A stretch of 64,000 bases of DNA from Zizania palustris (lineage: Eukaryota > Streptophyta > Magnoliopsida > Poales > Poaceae): assembly GCA_019279435.1 (NCBI GenBank), contig JAAALK010000287.1, forward strand, positions 14,322,162-14,386,161. Reading direction: 5' to 3'. Under the pieces are notes generated by a model that was not told the DNA's origin, searched no databases, and was given only the letters and a program-made list of their open reading frames with translations. Position numbers and translations under genes: made by a program. Each line of letters opens with the position of its first letter. Within the stretch, counting starts at the first letter, position 1. Below, in pieces: positions 42,493 through 54,606 of the stretch.

Positions 42493-44753
42493 CTGTGGAT
42501 TAATGATCAATTGGAGACTGAGGCAACTTCTTGTGCCAAGCCTTTGCAAGCAATTATCTGACTGCTTCTCAGTTGTGTATGGATATTGATCTTTTTACCC
42601 ATTTCAGCTGGATCGGATTTTTTGTGTTGGCAAGTGATTGTCTTTGCAGTTGAAGAGTGGGTGCACATGCTTCAATTCTCTACATGTTCATCACGTCCAG
42701 ATTGTCCGATCCTTTGTATTGTCACGGTAACTATATCAATGGTATTTGCATTATATTATGAACTTGTCGCTTAAGTTTATATCCATTTCATTTTGCTCGT
42801 GTGCCCATATTGTGGATAATTGAGGTTTTCATGAAATTGTAAGAGTAGTGAATGGTTGGATTGCACATTTGAGTTATTTCTTTTTGATTGTATTACACAT
42901 TGGGAACCCCGTGCATTTCTTTTATCGTTCTTGCTTAAAGATCTAGTTTTCATGGGCAGAAGCATTAAGATCTTGTAGGTCACATTGCTATCTGTCTTTA
43001 TTCTTCAGGTTATAAGGGGTTGTTGATTTTTTGAAAGACAGACTATCAGATTCGAAACCGTTTATTGCAAACTAACACTTCAAATATTACTGGTTCTGCA
43101 ATTAGATTTTGTGATAGTTATTTCCAGGCCGTTTTTTCTCTGGGCATAAACACAACAATTTCTAGTTACTGCTCTGGGTAACCTTTGGAGAGAAAAAAAT
43201 TATGATTTGAACCTGATGTGCAGATCTAGCATTGTCAAGAACCGTATATTCTTTTTCTGCACCACTTGTTTGGTGACCTTGACCAGCTTGCATTGCTGTA
43301 CGAACTGCAGCCATTTCTTTGGTGCTTTTGCCGATTCTTGAGATGGCTCCCTGGCTTTCTGGATTTTGGATCATGCCCTGTCCGCGTGATTCGCCACTGG
43401 TGGTTAATACCTCGCACCACATGCGAGCTGTCCTTGCATGCGTATGCCTTCTGTATTTTTGCACAACAAAATAGTTATCTTACATGTACACTAGGATCCA
43501 TTTCTGTTTTTCTTGCTAAAATAGTTCCCTGTATGCATGCACATGTAGGCCAAACTTGAATTTTGTACTGAACATTGTAACTCCTTGAAAATTTATTTAT
43601 TCTAAAACAACCCAGTTTAAAAGGCCACATGCAAAGTGAGATAAGGAAGATATTCTTTGATTGGATAGTAGTAATCAATGGTGAGCTCATGTGATGGAAG
43701 CTGTTAGACAGTAGCCATCATGATTTTATCACATCATGGGGGGCAAAAATAATAGCCCTAAAAAAATAATAGCCCTAAAAACTGAACAGAAAAGTCTGAG
43801 ACTGAGCTTGCCCCTTGTTAGTTGTACCTACATCACCATGGGCTACAGAAACCGGCATACCGTGGACTACAGAAAAGCAACATACCATGATCGCTACTTG
43901 CCCCTTGTTAGTTGTTACCCTTGATACTGTGGATTACTACCCACAATTTCAAGTTAGCAATTGATTTTGTTCTTGATTGACAGCTTTTTTCAATAATATA
44001 AAAATAGATATGTGCAATTTGCAAAGGGGCGATATTCTATTTTCTGGCGTCAAATCGTGTTATCTCATACCAGAGATACAAAACCTATAAATGCCCTGGA
44101 CTAATTTGTACCCATTAGTTAATGTTGGTTAATGATATACTCTCTCCTTCTCATTATCTCTATCATCTAACAACTTGACATGATAACCAAGACGAGAGAT
44201 ATGGAGCTTAAATTCTCTTCGTATGTTGTATTTCTTGCTTTGTTTTTCCGCACTCTCAACCTACATGTGCATGTGACAATGTGGAGTACTAGTAAAATAA
44301 GAAATAAAAACGGAAGTCAAAGCTATGCATGTAGACTCTAAATCAATTCACACATAATACGATGTGCTGCTTTAATAACTCAACTATTAGATGATGTAGA
44401 TTGTGGAAAATCTGAAAAACGCTTAGATGATGGAGATAATGGGAAAGAGGGAGTATTATTCTTGTGCTGAAAGCATCCTTCATGTTGATGCTCCTGGGTG
44501 CAAAGAACTTACCATAGGCCTCAGTTATGGTGCCCGTTACCTCTCCGTGCGAAGTAATAGCTTCAAAATTTTTTGGCCGTTTATTAAAAGCATTAAAAAC
44601 AAATAATTAAAATAAAAAAATGAATAACTGGAGGTAACCGGTGACCTAATTAGCTACCGTATCTATCTCGTCTTGGATTCCCGTCACGTTTCCGTTTCCT
44701 TTTCAGTGCTATTCGCATAACAGAAAAAATTGCACGGTTAAATACAAAAGTAC
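42493..44753. other. Desaturase 3' flank and intergenic DNA
   Basis: The first ~300 bases are probably 3' UTR. A minus-strand open frame at 43162-43464 (with SRIGKSTKEMAAVRTAMQ) has a coding-like look but no known motif. A short repeat CTTGCCCCTTGTTAGTTGT occurs at about 43808 and 43897. Otherwise nothing recognised. Confidence 0.5.
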
Positions 44754-45348
44754 ATAACCATGTGCATGAAATATTTACATTTTTAAAAATTTTAAATTTT
44801 CAAATGAATTATTCAAGAGTTATGACTAAATTTTTGATTTTTGCTGTTTTCTCAGATTTTTTTTAAAAAAGATAAAAAACGGAGTCTTTGGAAAAGAGGC
44901 AAAAAATAACCATGTGCATGAAACATTTACATTTTTTTAAAATTTTAAATTTTCAAATGAATTATTCAAGAGTTATGAATAAATTTTCAATTTTTTCTGT
45001 TTTCTCAGATTTTTTAAATAAAAAAACAGAGTCTCCTGTAAAGAGGCAAAACATAACCATGTGCAAGAAACATTTACATTTTTCAAAATTTTAAATTTTC
45101 AAATGAATTATTCAAGAGTTATGAATAAAATTTCAATTTTTTCTATTTTCTCAGAATTGTTTTTAAAAAATAAAAACAGAGTCTCCGGAAAAAGGCAAAA
45201 ATAACCATGTGCATGCAACATTTACATTTTCAAAATTTTAAATTTTCAAATGAATTATTTAAGAGTTATGAATAAATTTTCTATTTTTTCTGTTTTCTCA
45301 AAAAAAAATTTTAAAAACAGAGTCTCCGGAAAAGAGGCAAAAAAAAAA
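44754..45348. repeat. ~148-bp tandem repeat, four units
   Basis: Units start at 44754, 44906, 45053 and 45201 (ATAACCATGTGCA.G.AA), with periods 152, 147 and 148. Each contains ACATTT..AAAATTTTAAATTTTCAAATGAATTATT.AAGAGTTATGA and ends in an ACAGAGTCTCCGGAAAAGAGGC word. AT-rich and non-coding; the short open frames crossing it are by-products. Confidence 0.88.
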
Positions 45349-46126
45349 GCAGCGCCGGGCGACCGAACTCTGCACACTACTTTAATTCACGGACGCCATC
45401 TCACTTCACGTCAGAATTGTATTTTGCATCAAATATATTTACTAAGTTTTTTGAAGGTAATTTACGCTCGTACATAATTTAAGGATCTACAACTGTCCGC
45501 GCCATAAATTAAGAAATTTCAAAATAAATTTATCGCATGGAAACAAATATTCGAGAGGCGTGGGAAAAAATTATTTTATATGCATCTCGATCCAATATTT
45601 AAGATTTTAAATCACCGATTTTAAGATTTTAAAACTGAGCCATCTCATCTCAGGGATTGGACAACTCGTAATAACGAGGGTACCATATATAAATTTTGGC
45701 ACTTATAGTATTATTCTCTATTGCTCCGAGAAGAACCAGAGGCCAAAAATTCTGCAGCAATGTCTGGGGCTTCAAGGTCAATCTTGGAATAATCATATCC
45801 ACTTGTTAAGATTCTCTCCTTTCTTTTCTTTTTCATGTTCTTGGGCATGGGGCATCAAAAGAAGGCAATGTCTGACAGCTTGTGGTGTGCTTATTATTTC
45901 TTGTTTTCTACAATATTAACTGATCTACTAATGCAATACCACTTCTGTAACATCTGGCCTCTACATACTTATCTTCCAAAGAAAAGTACTAGATATCAAA
46001 GAAGATGCTAGAAACAATAGCTGAACAGAAAAAGGGAGAAAAACTTTATAAAAAACCGAACATCTGCACGGCATGTCATACGCTCATTGTGAGTCCTGTG
46101 ACGCGTTCTCAAGAGCGACGCCTCCG
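45349..46126. other. No recognisable feature
   Basis: AT-rich spacer between the tandem repeat and the hAT-like element; no gene or element end seen. Confidence 0.5.
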
Positions 46127-47095
46127 TAGGGATAGGCACGGGGATACCGATGTCAAAATATTTGTATTCGTATTCAAATTAAATACGGATGGTATTCAAA
46201 AACTTACAAATTTGGATATGAAAACGGATATCCAAATTTTTCTGAATGTGAATATGAAAATGGATACATCTGTATCCATTTTAGAATTTCACACAGATTA
46301 AACTTGGACTCAAGATGACATAACATCACTATATTAATGATTTATTTATTATTTATATAATTATGGAATACTTAAGTTAGTGAATATTAGTATGTATTTT
46401 TTATTTTTTATATAATTATTAAATACTTAAGTCAGTGAGGATTTTCTAGCAATATAGGCAGTAAAATATTTGCAACATTGTTTGAGCTTGAAAATTTTTC
46501 TACACTCAATATATAAAATAAATTATATTATGTATTTTTTTGTATTTTTCTAGATCCATTTGATATTTTTAACTCATTAATTGTGTTTCTAGGATCTAAA
46601 TTGAAATATGTAAAATTTGAAATGCAAGTACTTAAAATAATGCAATAAAAATTATGGAAAAAACATATTCACTATTTTGTGCTAATTTTTAGTTATTATC
46701 CACTAAATTTAAATAAGTTTTATAAAATCCATGTTACGACATTCATCGGTAATGTAGATATTAAGGGTTTTTAATTCTAAAAAATCAAATAAAGTCTAAA
46801 AAATACGAGACTTATCATGATGTTATAACATTATTCGTAGATACTATCCACTACAAGAAAACAGAAAATTTTCGTCGGCTATTTTATCTTCCGTCGGCAT
46901 TTCGAAAAGCCGACAGAAGTTAGCTAACTTCCGTCGGCCTAGAGGAGCCGACGGAAGTTAAGCTAACTTTCGTCGGCTTTTCACAGTGGCCGACGGGAGA
47001 TAGAGGCATTTTTCCCCGCCCGGTATAAATCTGCTAACTTTCGTCGGCCAGCATTAAAGCCGACGGAAGTTAAAATTAACTTTCGTCGGCTTTAG

Positions 47096-47395
47096 ATGTG
47101 GCCGATGGAAGTTAAGTTTTCACCGCACGCTTTTTTTCCAGCCCTCGCCCTCTTTTTTCCATCCCTAGGTTTTTCCCCTGCTTATCCTCTTCCCCGCCGC
47201 CGCCTCCGCGCGACTACGCCCGCCGCCTCCGCCGCCTCCCCGGCCTTCGCCGCCTCCGCGCGACTACGCCCGCCGCCTCCGCCGCCTCCCCGGCCTTCGC
47301 CGCCTCCGCCGCCTCCCCGGCCTTCGCCGCCTCCGCCCGCCTCCCGACCTCCCGCCGCCTCCGCCCGCCTCCCACCGCCTCCGCCCGCCTCCCAG
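47096..47395 (+). repeat. Pro/Ala-coding GC-rich repeat inside CACTA
   Basis: CCGCCTCC-rich stretch with a 50-bp repeat (CGACTACGCC at 47211 and 47261) and shorter CCTCCCCGGCCTTCGCCG units. The open frame 47096-47560 reads it as a Pro/Ala/Ser-rich segment in front of the SAM domain. It could be part of the captured gene's N-terminus or low-complexity growth afterwards. Confidence 0.6.
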
Positions 47396-47653
47396 TCGGA
47401 CGGCGTGGCGGACTGGAGCCTCCCGAACGACCGTCTTCCTGGGGCCATGGTTTACGGCGGCGTTAAAACCTGGCTGGATGGACTCGGCCTCTCTCGGTAC
47501 GCGCCGGTGTTCGAGATCCACGAGGTAGACGACGAAGTGCTCCCGCTGCTAACGTTGTAGGATCTCAAGGACATGGGCATCGGTGCCATTGGGTCCAGGA
47601 GGAAGATGTATGCCGCTATCCAGAAGCTGCAGAGGAGCGACGGCGTTTCCTGA
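47396..47653 (+). pseudogene. Captured SAM-domain gene fragment
   Basis: The reading TWLDGLGLSRYAPVFEIHEVD, DEVLPLLTL, [stop], DLKDMGIGAIGSRRKM, YAAIQKL is a sterile alpha motif (SAM) domain, a five-helix protein-interaction module, of the plant type with the LGLxRYAPVFExHEVD start. One in-frame TAG (47558-47560) stands where the family has an acidic residue before DLKDMGI. It ends at TGA 47651-47653. Location between CACTA subterminal repeats shows capture of a host gene piece; the donor is not in this window. Confidence 0.8.
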
Positions 47654-48377
47654 GTTGGTGAGCTCTTAGCTTTTGCTTCCCCAATTTTTGGTTCATTTGC
47701 ATACAAAGCTACTACTAGTTTCCTGAGTTGGTGAGCTCTTAGTTTTCTTGTTGAAATATGATATTTCCTGTATTGTTTAACAAGTCGTTGTATCTCTCAT
47801 GCGCAGCCTGGACCTCGTGATGGAGTAATCCAATGTTTCATAAAAAGGGATAAATCAAAACTGACATACATGTTATATAGTTTGATTCATATTTGAAAGT
47901 ACTTTCATATGATATTAACATTGTATTTGTTAATGGTAGTGAAAGAAATCAATGGTCAAAGTTCTATGTTGATGACCATGCAAAAACTTATACACCTTAT
48001 ATTTTGGGACAGAGGGGTATTAGAATAGATATGCCTGTTCAGAAGATAAATCGGACAGTACAGAATTGTTACTCTTTTACTTGGTCAATCCTTATCCTCA
48101 CATCAAGTTGCAATCTTTATCTGTTCCTGTGTAAAAGCTCCTGCTTGTATAACCATTTTTCAACTTAATGCATAGTATAGTAGAACTTTGGTGGTCATTT
48201 TTAGTATTTTGAAAATATGGTTAAGTTTCAATCTGTCCATTGTCTCTTTGAAAGCAATATATCCTGGAATGTAGATATTGCAGCTATCCAGATAACTTGG
48301 TACACTACTTTGGGATGTAGTTGTATATGAAAAAGAAAATTGGACATAGCACCAACTGTTTTAATTGCATCTTGCAG

Positions 48378-48505
48378 CTGTGCTTGATGAGACTGGAAAA
48401 TTCCTATTAGCAGCTAAAAGAAGACGGCGAACATCACACACTGACTACATCATTTCTGTGGATTCTAAAAATATATCCAGATCAAGTAATGGCTGTCAAG
48501 ATTAG
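48378..48505 (+). pseudogene. Captured exon fragment resembling a Tubby-like protein
   Basis: After an acceptor-like TTGCAG, the frame reads LDETGKFLLAAKRRRR, TSHTDYIISVDSKNISRSSN, then a stop at 48503. The order KFLLAAK-x-R-R-x-TDYIISLD-x-x-x-x-S-x-G/S-S is the signature of the tubby C-terminal domain, as I know it. A short fragment only, without the downstream tubby motifs. A further open piece at 47893-48168 is not recognised. Confidence 0.6.
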
Positions 48506-51500
48506 ATATGTGTTGTCAGGTGATTACTTTACAAAGCTTCTCCTCCATAAGTTTTGGTTGACCCCAGAGTTCTCTTGTCTTACAGCGCTGTAGGCTAGAA
48601 TCAGATAAGTTTGATTCTCAGACATTTGTAAATGTTGACAAAAGAGGTGAAAATGTTGTTATGTTCTTTTTTTCATCCCCTGATCAGGACCCTTGATATT
48701 GGAACTAGAATAATTTCTGCTGGCAGTTCTAGACTCTAGTTCAATGGTTTCTCCTAAAAAAGTGCTAAACTCTGGTTCCAGATGGTTACTGTTGTGAATC
48801 ATAAAACAGTTGTGCATAAACTGGATTTCAGAGTGTTGATTCAGTCTGGATCCATTTGTTTATTGGAATGCGGTTTAGATTTGTTTTGCAAATTTTCTTT
48901 TTTTTTTTGATTTTTTTAGTTAACTTCCGTCGGCCAATATTAGCCGACGGAAGTTATTGACCTATCGACAGAAAAAAGAAAAAACAAAAAAAAAGTAATT
49001 TTCGTCGGCTAGGATTTGGCCGACGGAAGTTACCGATTTCTTGCTAACTTCCGTCGGCTAGGTTTGGCCGACGGAAGTTATCTAACTTCCGTCGGCCGCC
49101 GACGGAAGTTAGATAACTTCCGTCTACACGCTTCCGTCGGCCAAATGCCGACGGAAGTTAGCCTTTTGCCGACGGACTTCCGTCGGCTTTGGCCGACGGA
49201 AGTTTCGTGGATTGTTGTAGTGATCATAAAATTTAAAAATGTTTCAAGAAAATTATCATATAAGATGTAAAGAAATTTGAGATTATCTCGAGAGGAATTA
49301 GAGTTTTGAGAAGGAATAGATTATGGTTGAAAATAAATTGATGGTTAAATATTTGTTTGAACTTGAAACATTTTTATAATAAAAATACAACATATCTAAT
49401 TCCATATAATTTGTTTGTATTTTTTCTAGATCCATTTGCTATTTTTAACTCATTAATTGTGTTCTAGAATTTAAATTAAAATATGTGAAATTTGAACTAG
49501 AAGTACCTAAAATAATGCACTAAAATTTATCGAAAAATAATATTCACTATTTTGTGTCCATTTTTAGTTCTTATCCACTAAATTTAAAGAAATTTTAAAA
49601 ATCTATTTTACGACACTCCATTAGTAATGTGGATCTTAAGGGTTTTTAATTTAAAAAATCAAATAAAGTCTGAAAAATACGAGAATTGTCATGGTGTTAT
49701 AATATTATACGTATATAATATGTTAAAAATTTTAAAATATTTAAAAAAAAATTATCATCCATGATGTTAAGAAACTTAAGATTCTCTTAAGAAGAATTAG
49801 AGTTTTGAGAAGGAATAAGTTATGGTTAAAAATAAATTAATGGTTAAATTTTTGTTTGAACTTGACACTTTTTTATAATCAAAATACAATATTTCTCATT
49901 ACATATAAAACTTTTGTATTTTTCTAGATCCATTTGCTATTTTTAACTCATTACATATGTAAAATTTGAACTGTAAGTACCTAAAATAATGCAATAAAAA
50001 TTATATAAAAAATATTAACTATTTTGTGTTAATGTTAGTTCTTATACACTAAATTTAAGAAATTTTAAAAATGTATGTTACGACAATGTAGAGATTAAGA
50101 GCTTTTAAATTTTAAAAAAATCTAATAAAGTCTGAAAAATACGAGACTTATCATGGTATTATAATATTATACGTAGATATTGTGATAAAATTTTTAAAAT
50201 GTTTTAAAAAGTTATCATAAAGGTTGTTAAGAAACTTGAGATTCTCTTAAGAGGAATTTGAGTTTTGAGAAAGAATATGTTATGGTTGAAAATAAATTGA
50301 TGGTTAAATCTTTGTTTGAACTTTAAACTTTTTTATAATAAAATTACAACATATATCATTCTATATTTTTTTGTATTTTTCTAGATCCATTTGCTATTTT
50401 TAACTCATTAATTGTGTTTCTAATATTTAAATTGAAATATGTGAAATTTGAACTGCAAGTACCTAAAATAATGCACTAAAATTTATAGAAAAATAATATT
50501 CACTATTTTATGTCCATTTTTAGTTATTATACACTAAATTTAAATAAAATTTAAAAATCTATGTTATGACATTCCATTAGAAATATGGAGCTTAAGAGTT
50601 TTTTAATTTAAAAAATCAAATAAAGTCTGAAAAATATGAGACTTGTCATGGTGTTTTAATATTATACTTAGATAGTATGATAAAAATTTTAAAATATTTA
50701 AATAAAGTTATCATACAAGATGTTAAGAAACGTGAGATTCTCTTAAGAGGAATTAGAGTTTTGAGAAGGAATATATTATGGTTGAAAATAAATTGATGGT
50801 TAAATCTTTGTTTGAACTTGAAACTTTTTATAATCAAAATACAACTTATCTCATTCTATATAAATATTTTGTATTTGTATACATCTATTTTCTATTTTAA
50901 CTCATTATTTGTGTTCCTAGGTTTTAAATTGAAATATGTGAAATTTGAACTGCAAGTGCCTAAAATAATACACTAAAATTTATAGAAAAATCATATTAAC
51001 TATTTTGTTTTCATGTTTAGTTCTTATGCACTAAATTTAAAGAAAATTTAAAAATCTATGTTACGACACTCCATTGGTAATGTGGAGCTTAAGAGTTTTT
51101 TTTATTCTAAAAATCAAATAAAGTCTGAAAAATATGATACTTGTTATGGTGTTATAATATTATATGTATATACTATTATAAATTTTTGAAAATGTTTAAA
51201 GAAAGTTATCGATGTTAAGAAACTTGAGATTCTCTTAAGAAGAATTAGAGTTTTGAGAAGGAGGATGTTATAGTTGAAAATAAATAGATGGTTAAATTTT
51301 TGTTTGAAATTGAAAATTTTTGTAATAAAAATACAACATATCTCATTCTATATAAAATCTTTGTATTTTTATAGATCCATTTGCTATTTTTAGCTCATTA
51401 ATTGTGTTTCTAGGATTTAAATTGAAATATGTGAAATTTGAACTACAAGTACCTAAAATAATGGACTAAAATTTATTGAAAAATCATATTCACTATTTTG

Positions 51501-52144
51501 TGTCCAATTTTATTTCTTATCCACTAAATTTAAATAAAATTTAAAAATATATGTTACGACACTCCATTAGTAATGTGGAGCTTAAGGATTTTTTAATTCT
51601 AAAAAAATCAAATAAAGTCTGAAAAATACGAGACTTGTCATTGTGTTATAATATTAGATACTATGATAAAATTTTGAAAATATTTAAAGAAAGTTATCAT
51701 ATAGAATGTTAAGAAACTTGAGATTCTGTTAACAGGAATTAGAGTTTTGAGAAGGAATAAATTATGGTTAAATCTTTGTTTGAATCTGAAACTTTTTTAT
51801 AATCCAAATACAAAATAGCTCATTCTATATAAAAGTTTTGTATTTTTCTAGATCCATTTGCTATTTTTAACTCATTAATTGTGTTTCTAGGATTTAAATT
51901 GAAATATGTGAAATTTGAACTGCAAGTACCTAAAATAATGCACTAAAATTTATAAAAAATCATATTCACTATTTTATGTCTATTTTTAGTTCTTATCCAC
52001 TAAATTTAAAGAAATTTTAAAAATTTATGTTACGACACTCCATTGGTAATATGGAGCTTAAGGTTTTTTAATTCTAAAAAATTAAATAAAGTCTAAAAAA
52101 TACGAGACTTGTCATGATTTATAATATTATACTTGTCATTTGTA

Positions 52145-53121
52145 GGCTATTCCTCCTTGTGGTGATTCTTGTTGCTACTTTGTTCTTGCAGAACATATTG
52201 TGAACAACTAGCCTCTTTTGTATTATCGAACTGGATATTGAAATGAGCTTCATAGTGTTTTCCTTGATGAGGTTGAGAGCTTCTCATAGATTTTTGATAG
52301 AGATCAATCAGATGCCTTGGGATGCGACATTTTTTAGTAATGTGATTGTAGCAATCACATTTTTACAAATAATTGTTTTGTTAAACCTTGGTTTGAAAAT
52401 ATTTTTTCCCTTGTTCATCACATGTGGATTTTGCGTCTTGTTGTTGTATTTATTCTTTCCATTGAAGTTTGATGATTTCTCTTTGAAATAACCACCAAAC
52501 TTATTTTTATTCTGTTCATTTACATGTATTTGAAGCAAAGGTGCGGCCCCTATGGTATTAATACATGTTTTCAGCTTGAGTTAATACATGGTTTTTAGCC
52601 TGGATTAATACTTGGATAAGATCAGAATAAATTTGGAAATTTCTAGCATGATATTGTTGTTGTAAGATCCTATCAGCAGATAACATTGTAGATAGAGTTT
52701 TATCTATCTTGTTCGTTTCTGCAGGTTCTCTTTCACAAAAACGCAATTTAGAGAAAATTTTATGAATAACATGGTTGTACTTATTGATTATTTTCAAATC
52801 TTGTAATCTAAGATGATTCCAATCGTGAATTGCACCTATCAACAATATTGCTTTTTGTTGACATCGTTGTTTGAGAACTTTCCACAACATGTTAGGATTT
52901 TCTTCTAATACATACTCAGATTTAAGGTCTGTATGGATATGATTCCTAATTAAATATAAGGTATTGTATTTGAATTCATATCTTAACGGCGCGGCCCCTT
53001 CTTGTGGGTCTTGTATTGCCGCTAGTATACCACAGGATGCAAGGCTGACCTAGACGTCCATTGCTCATGTTGGATAGTTGTGACCATCAAGAGGTAATAT
53101 GTTGAACTATTTGTTAGTCAT
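52145..53121 (-). pseudogene. Copia-type gag pseudogene
   Basis: Minus strand, from ATG 53121: LPLDGHNYPT, SLASCGILAAIQDPQEGAAP, RNHIHTDLKSEYVLEENPNMLWKVLKQR, then HDWNHLRLQDLKIINKYNHVIHKI and ILQQQYHARNFQIYSDLIQVL, the UBN2-type gag pattern common in grass retroelements. A damaged zinc knuckle (CDCYNHITKKCR) lies near 52340. In-frame TAG, TGA and TAG codons occur in the first 30 residues, and the frame shifts between 52890 and 52540. No pol or LTR accompanies it. Confidence 0.75.
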
Positions 53122-54606
53122 TTTGTCTACATGGAATTGATCCATGATTAATAATCATAGTATTGTTATAAATAATGATGAAAAAAATGAAAACAAGTGT
53201 AGACTTGAATTAAGTCAAAATAACCTTATATTTAACACAATAAAGATAGTCACCAAAACTGGTGTAGGTCTTATATGATTAGGAAGACATAATCTACTAT
53301 ATGATTAGTAGATGTCAATACTCAAACTAGAGAGACATTTTTGAAGATAATCATTTTGTCAATGTAACAAAATGTAGACCCTTACGATATTTTGATGAAT
53401 AATCTGCTGGTATGCAGTAGATCCAAAGGAAGAAAATTGTATGTCTTCAAAATGAAAGTTATGACTTTGTTTGTTTTGTATTTGTAATTCAGTTCAAATT
53501 TTAAGTATTTAGAATACATGATGTATTTATACTTAAAAATATAACGAGGAATTAAAGTATGTGATGAAATGTGCATAAAGTAAAACATATGCATAATAGA
53601 ACATATCATTACATAAACGAGACATATTACAACAAGCACTAGTATATATACATTTTTTCTTTAGGGCACATTTGGACAGCAATACTAAAAACCAAGTTTA
53701 GTTGAATTCCATGATCCATGAAGCTCTGGTTTCTTGTTAGCTGCATTGGGCGCTGAACGGAGAAAATGCTTGTAGGATGGCCGTGATGGTGGAGTGGGAG
53801 ATGGCAGTCTATCCTCTTGAATTGGAACATTTATATCTATAAGAAACATTAATTTCCTAGGACTTTTGCTGCTTTCTCCTGTAGTTTCACTCTTTTCTAG
53901 TATTTTTAAAACCTCCCGCAAATATGCTAGAGAAATTGATTAACCATAGTGACCATTGCTTCTCGGGCCAAAAAATTAGATTTTGTAGCCACTATAGCAT
54001 CCTTTTTAATTAAAATATTTTGAGCACGAGGACCATTATTTTGGTTCCTCTTCTCTGGTGCATGTCTTATTTATTTCTTTAGTGCCTTCAGGCAGAACAA
54101 CATGCACGTGTTGAGGAGGCTCTTTCAGCTGGAGGCAGGTGCGCACAGGCGGGCGCTGGGTGGGCTCCGGCAAGGCGACTACCAGCGCGAGGGTGTCCGG
54201 TGGAAGCTACGACTGGTACGGGGGCGCCCGGAGCGGCGACCGGCGTGGCCAGATTTGGCTCTGTGCCCTAGTCTGGGTGCTCCAGCGAAGTCGTGACCGG
54301 CGGAGTGGGATGAGCGGGCTGGGCTGTGGCCAATGTGCGCCGAGGCACGGGTGGAGCCACAGGTCGCGCCCTGGTACCCCAACGGGTGGCGCCACCCTCC
54401 GGTTGGTCCACCGTGCCAAAAGTGATTGTAATGCCTTGTTCTCCTGTGAATCTGGTAAGTGTGAACAAATACAACTTCTCTCATTTTTACCGTGCATTTC
54501 TTCTCTGGTTCTTCGTGGCCTCTTCTACTCAGCGAAGAACAACATGCTGATAACGTGTTTTGATTTGAGACGAAGAACCGATTGAACACAATTTTGTAGA
54601 TCAAAA
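53122..54606. other. No firm gene; AT-rich, then a GC-rich block
   Basis: 53122-53640 is AT-rich. A minus-strand frame at 53685-53921 (Pro/Ser-rich) and overlapping frames in the GC-rich block 54100-54590 on both strands show no domain I know. The block looks like decayed coding or element DNA. Confidence 0.45.

Larger units (their letters stand above)
46849..49222. mobile_element. CACTA (En/Spm-type) transposon, 2374 bp, carrying host gene fragments
   Basis: Ends CACTACAAGAAAA at 46849 and TTGTTGTAGTG at 49222, flanked by the 3-bp duplication ATC (46846-46848 and 49223-49225). Both subterminal regions are packed with CTTCCGTCGGC / GCCGACGGAAG repeats in both directions, as is typical for CACTA elements. 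No transposase is present; the interior carries fragments of host genes instead, so it is non-autonomous. Confidence 0.93.
46127..52132 (+). mobile_element. hAT-like element A with internal tandem array (right end missing)
   Basis: Left end TAGGGATAGGCACGGGGATACCGATG at 46127, followed by ~150 bases of GGATATG/ATACGGAT-type subterminal repeats and then a long AT-rich array. The same left-end words, spacer and array occur inverted in 59132-61895, which defines them as one family. The array breaks off near 52132 where gag-pseudogene sequence begins, so the right terminus is lost. hAT assignment rests on TAGGGATGG-type ends and an imperfect 8-bp duplication around the other copy. Confidence 0.5.
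46480..52132 (+). repeat. ~490-bp AT-rich tandem array A, seven units, interrupted by CACTA
   Basis: The anchor TAGATCCATTTGCTATTTTTAACTCATTAA occurs at 46551, 49427, 49925, 50382, 50880 (degenerate), 51372 and 51849. Intervals are 498, 457, 498, 492 and 477, and 499 for the first pair once the 2374-bp CACTA element and one ATC are subtracted. No coding capacity. Confidence 0.88.

Noticed and set aside
46860..49210. CRISPR-like regular short repeats
   Set aside because: They are CACTA subterminal repeats in both orientations in a plant genome, with no spacer structure.
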